From Porticoccaceae bacterium (GTDB lineage: Bacteria; Pseudomonadota; Gammaproteobacteria; Pseudomonadales; Porticoccaceae), in the NCBI GenBank assembly GCA_003491845.1, contig DNBN01000090.1, forward strand, positions 5,156 to 22,149: 16,994 nucleotides of DNA. Reading direction: 5' to 3'. Below the pieces are notes generated by a model. The model worked only from the letters and a program-made list of their open reading frames with translations, searched no databases and was not told the DNA's origin. Every line of letters starts with the position of its first letter. Within the stretch, counting starts at the first letter, position 1. The translations under genes and the position numbers were made by a program. Positions 14,695 to 16,994 of this stretch are shown here, one piece after another.

Positions 14695-16959
14695 CTATAG
14701 AGTTACCTGAAGTCTCAATCCCAGATTACGTCCGGGCAGAGGAACTTCTGACTTTACAAAAGAAGCATGATTTCTGGCCACTTCGTCCAATAAATTCTTA
14801 GCAAAGAACGATAGTGTAGCTGTTCTTTGTTTCCCAAGGTCGAATGTTTTGGTCGCATTAAAATCCAACATATTGAAACCACTGGTAACTGTTTCATTTA
14901 CACCAGTATCACGCTGTGATGAAACATCTTTTAAACCAAGTATGAGTTCAAGATCATCTTGAACATAGGCAACTTCATACATATTTCTGACCGGCACAAT
15001 CCTGGGAATATCGGTATCATCTCGAAACTCTCCAGATACTGAATCGCGTCCAAATGACAAGGTAAGGTCACCATTTTTCAACTCAAGAACAGTCCCAAAC
15101 TCTATTTCATAACCAACAAAATATGCATCCTGTTGCAAATAGTTGGCCTGAATTAAATCACCGTGGTCGTGTTCTTCTTCGTGTTCATCATGCTCTTCTT
15201 CAGTTTCGTCTTGAAGATATATATAACCGGAAACATCGTTTTGAAATAACGTAAAGGTGCCAAATACACCTGCATGCTCATAGGCTAGGGTGATATCGAA
15301 ATTAGTTGATCGCTCAGATTCTAATTCAGTATTACCTACTTCAAATCTTCCCGTAGCTAGGTGGGGCCCATTCATAAATAATTCCACAGAAGACGGCGCT
15401 CTCTCAACAATTCCACTACTGACATTTAAGTCAAATTTCTCATTCAAGTCTTTGCCAAGGCTTACAGCAATGCTTGTGTTATTGAAATCTCTGACGAAAG
15501 ATGCCAACTCTTCATGCTCATCTTCATGCCCATCTTCATGCTCATCCCCATGGTCCTCATCGTGATCTTCTTCATGACCAACGGATCCGTTTCGTCGCAG
15601 ACGGTCATGGCGTATACCCATATCAAGATGAAATGAATTTACTTCCTTACTGAGATAATAGCCTATAGTAACTTCTTTGCTATCTGTTGGATTCATAAAG
15701 GCTTCTTCGCCGATAATTAACATATCTTCATCAACAAAATTTACCGATACCTTTTGCAAAAGTTCATCGGTGGATACATCAAAAATAGCACCGTATTCTC
15801 GTGACTCATTGACAAAGCGCGTTGGACCCTCTTCATGGTGCCCACCTTCATGTTCATCTTCTTCGTGTTCTTCGTGTTCTTCGCCCTCATGCTCCTCTTC
15901 GGCATGCTGCTCTGTTAACGAATAATCTGTATCTCTTAGAAAGTAATTAACCTTTTTTAGCCAGCTGTTGCTTAGCAAAAAGGCTCCCTCTACATTAACT
16001 ACCTCAGAGTCTGTCGTTGAAAAGATTCGTTCGCCTTCATGCTCATCATGCTCTTCTCCTTCATGCTCTTCTCCTTCGTGCTCCTCTCCTTCATGCTCTT
16101 CTCCCTCGTGCTCATCGCCATGTTCATCGCCATGGAAAGGAATGCCATAAATGCTTTCTACACGATTAACCGAAACACCAAAATAGCCCCACTCTCCTGT
16201 TTTAGAAGCACCAAATCGCAAAGCCTTGTTTTTAAAATCAGAATTAGATAAAGAACCTAAGTCTTCTTCGTGCTCGCCTTCATGTTCACCTTCGTGCTCG
16301 TCTTCATGTTCATCTTCATGCTCGTCTTCATGAACTATCGCACCTTTAGGTACATCGAAGTTACCAAATTGAGAATCTTTATAAGCGAAACTAAGGTTTA
16401 AACCACCTACATTGTTTTGATAGGAAAGGTTTTGGCTATCACCATCATTTACAGACTGAGTCTCCAAACCAAGCTTAAACTCTGAATCTGAGAAATCCTC
16501 TCGCGCAATGGTGTTGTCCACCACATTAATGATTCCACCAATTGTACCATTGGAATATAAGAGCGATGATGGTCCTCTAACTATCTCAATCTGTTGTATG
16601 TTGTTTAAATCCACATCGTTCACATGGTCCGCACCAATCCCTGCAACATCACGGACGACCATACCATTGTTAAGAATTTTTACTCGGCTTCCCGACATAC
16701 CTCGAATGATGGGTTGACCAACACCAGAGCCATAATCTGCAGATGAAACCCCTAATAAACCATCCAGAGATTCTCCCAGACTTTGCGATGCTGTAGCGGA
16801 AATATCATCGCCGCTCACCACATGCAGCGGATTTTCAAGATCACTCAAAGTTCTATCAATAAGAGAAGAGGTGATTACCACTTCTTCAATTTCATTTGCT
16901 ACGGCATAACTACTTAAAAGAGCGCTAGCCATAATGGCAGCACAGATACGCGGGTTCAT
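14695..16959 (-). CDS. znuD: ZnuD-like TonB-dependent receptor with five His/acidic inserts
   Basis: This is an outer-membrane TonB-dependent receptor, 754 aa, most like the ZnuD zinc-uptake receptors of Neisseria and Acinetobacter. A signal peptide (about 1-21, cut near AVA|NE) is followed by the TonB-box-like EEVVIT (25-30), a plug domain (about 30-155) with PIIRGMSGSRVKILNNG (83-99) and GPSSLLYSNGTIGGIINVV (129-147), and a barrel ending GRNLGLRLQVTL. Five blocks rich in His, Glu and Asp interrupt the barrel at residues 210-233, 276-309, 352-376, 462-484 and 587-600, together holding 31 His. ZnuD proteins carry His/acidic extracellular loops that bind zinc; this one is unusually heavily decorated. 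The ATG has a perfect AGGAGG, though only 4 nt away. Zinc is the likeliest ligand; copper, nickel or cobalt cannot be excluded. A Zur site, if present, would lie beyond the window. Confidence 0.88.
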   Translation of the reverse strand: MNPRICAAIMASALLSSYAVANEIEEVVITSSLIDRTLSDLENPLHVVSGDDISATASQSLGESLDGLLGVSSADYGSGVGQPIIRGMSGSRVKILNNGMVVRDVAGIGADHVNDVDLNNIQQIEIVRGPSSLLYSNGTIGGIINVVDNTIAREDFSDSEFKLGLETQSVNDGDSQNLSYQNNVGGLNLSFAYKDSQFGNFDVPKGAIVHEDEHEDEHEDEHEGEHEGEHEEDLGSLSNSDFKNKALRFGASKTGEWGYFGVSVNRVESIYGIPFHGDEHGDEHEGEEHEGEEHEGEEHEGEEHDEHEGERIFSTTDSEVVNVEGAFLLSNSWLKKVNYFLRDTDYSLTEQHAEEEHEGEEHEEHEEDEHEGGHHEEGPTRFVNESREYGAIFDVSTDELLQKVSVNFVDEDMLIIGEEAFMNPTDSKEVTIGYYLSKEVNSFHLDMGIRHDRLRRNGSVGHEEDHDEDHGDEHEDGHEDEHEELASFVRDFNNTSIAVSLGKDLNEKFDLNVSSGIVERAPSSVELFMNGPHLATGRFEVGNTELESERSTNFDITLAYEHAGVFGTFTLFQNDVSGYIYLQDETEEEHDEHEEEHDHGDLIQANYLQQDAYFVGYEIEFGTVLELKNGDLTLSFGRDSVSGEFRDDTDIPRIVPVRNMYEVAYVQDDLELILGLKDVSSQRDTGVNETVTSGFNMLDFNATKTFDLGKQRTATLSFFAKNLLDEVARNHASFVKSEVPLPGRNLGLRLQVTL
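15160..15201 (-). repeat. His/acidic block 5 of the ZnuD-like receptor
   Basis: Codons 587-600 read EEEHDEHEEEHDHG with four His. It is the shortest and least regular block and lies late in the barrel. Confidence 0.8.
15508..15576 (-). repeat. His/acidic block 4 of the ZnuD-like receptor
   Basis: Codons 462-484 hold six His, one every fourth residue (462, 466, 470, 474, 478, 482), with Asp and Glu between. The DNA is an imperfect 12-bp tandem repeat. Confidence 0.85.
15832..15906 (-). repeat. His/acidic block 3 of the ZnuD-like receptor
   Basis: Codons 352-376 hold seven His with irregular three- to five-residue spacing and a terminal HH pair. The DNA repeat is degenerate. Confidence 0.8.
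16033..16134 (-). repeat. His/acidic block 2, a 15-bp tandem repeat
   Basis: Codons 276-309 hold eight His; the core is four (EGEEH)-type pentapeptides. The DNA shows 15-bp units from 16047 to 16106, the first two identical (CATGCTCTTCTCCTT) and the others differing by a few bases. Confidence 0.9.
16261..16332 (-). repeat. His/acidic block 1, a 12-bp tandem repeat with 24-bp periodicity
   Basis: Codons 210-233 hold six His at exactly four-residue spacing (210 to 230). The 12-bp DNA units run from 16267; alternate units differ by synonymous changes (TTCGTGCTCG then TTCATGTTCA), giving a 24-bp higher-order unit present twice and then a partial copy. Confidence 0.9.
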
Positions 16960-16963
16960 AGAA

Positions 16964-16969
16964 CCTCCT
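16964..16969 (-). promoter_or_regulatory. Perfect Shine-Dalgarno of the ZnuD-like gene
   Basis: CCTCCT on the plus strand reads AGGAGG on the minus strand, 4 nt from the ATG. It fixes the start codon, although the spacing is a little short. Confidence 0.85.
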
Positions 16970-16975
16970 AGAAAA

Positions 16976-16994
16976 TTAAAAATTAAAAATTAAA
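16976..16994. repeat. TTAAAAA heptanucleotide repeat at the window edge
   Basis: Two full TTAAAAA units and a partial third abut the window end, just upstream of the ZnuD-like ribosome site; the array may continue outside. Its role, if any, is unknown. Confidence 0.6.

Noticed and set aside
15290..16150. Ser/Cys-rich plus-strand frames with repeated CSSPS units
   Set aside because: They are the antisense reading of the His/Glu repeat blocks and only look protein-like because of the tandem DNA.
16047..16332. Possible CRISPR-like or satellite array
   Set aside because: Units are 12 or 15 bp without spacers, stay in frame, and encode His/acidic residues of a receptor.

Overview
The window looks like chromosomal DNA from a marine-type gammaproteobacterium. 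This is inferred from moderate-to-low G+C, Shine-Dalgarno-led genes, large TonB-dependent receptors and a peptidase/receptor pairing common in Alteromonadales/Cellvibrionales-like bacteria; no rRNA or other taxonomic marker is present. Nearly everything recognisable concerns import across the cell envelope (iron, probably zinc, probably peptides), plus one efflux pump and one odd repeat protein.

Layout. 11-1393 (+): a 22-residue-repeat protein resembling DUF4116, with a striking cysteine ladder. 1430-2131 (-): a six-helix DUF998-like membrane protein. 2270-5995 (+): a complete ferric-iron ABC importer operon fbpA-fbpB-fbpC with overlapping genes and a candidate Fur box on the promoter. 6002-6181 (-): a previously easy-to-miss 59-residue charged ORF, convergent with fbpC. 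6182-6715: a gene-poor stretch with several inverted repeats. 6716-7045 (-): an EmrE-type SMR efflux protein. 7170-9134 (-): a secreted S9 prolyl-oligopeptidase-family peptidase. 9347-12649 (-): an 1100-residue TonB-dependent receptor ending in a strong terminator. 12951-14680 (+): a gamma-glutamyltransferase pseudogene with at least three frameshifts and two in-frame amber codons. 14695-16959 (-): a ZnuD-like TonB-dependent receptor with five His/Glu/Asp-rich inserts.

How the genes fit together. FbpA (periplasm), FbpB (inner membrane) and FbpC (ATPase) form one Fe(III) importer. The large receptor and the neighbouring exported S9 peptidase look like a peptide uptake/hydrolysis pair; the adjacent GGT would have fitted this theme but is dead. 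The His-rich receptor is best explained as an outer-membrane zinc (or other divalent metal) receptor. No mobile element, CRISPR array, tRNA or rRNA was seen. The least explained items are the cysteine-ladder solenoid, the small ORF at 6002-6181, the palindromes at 6411-6427 and 12772-12787, and the long hairpin at 14635-14678.
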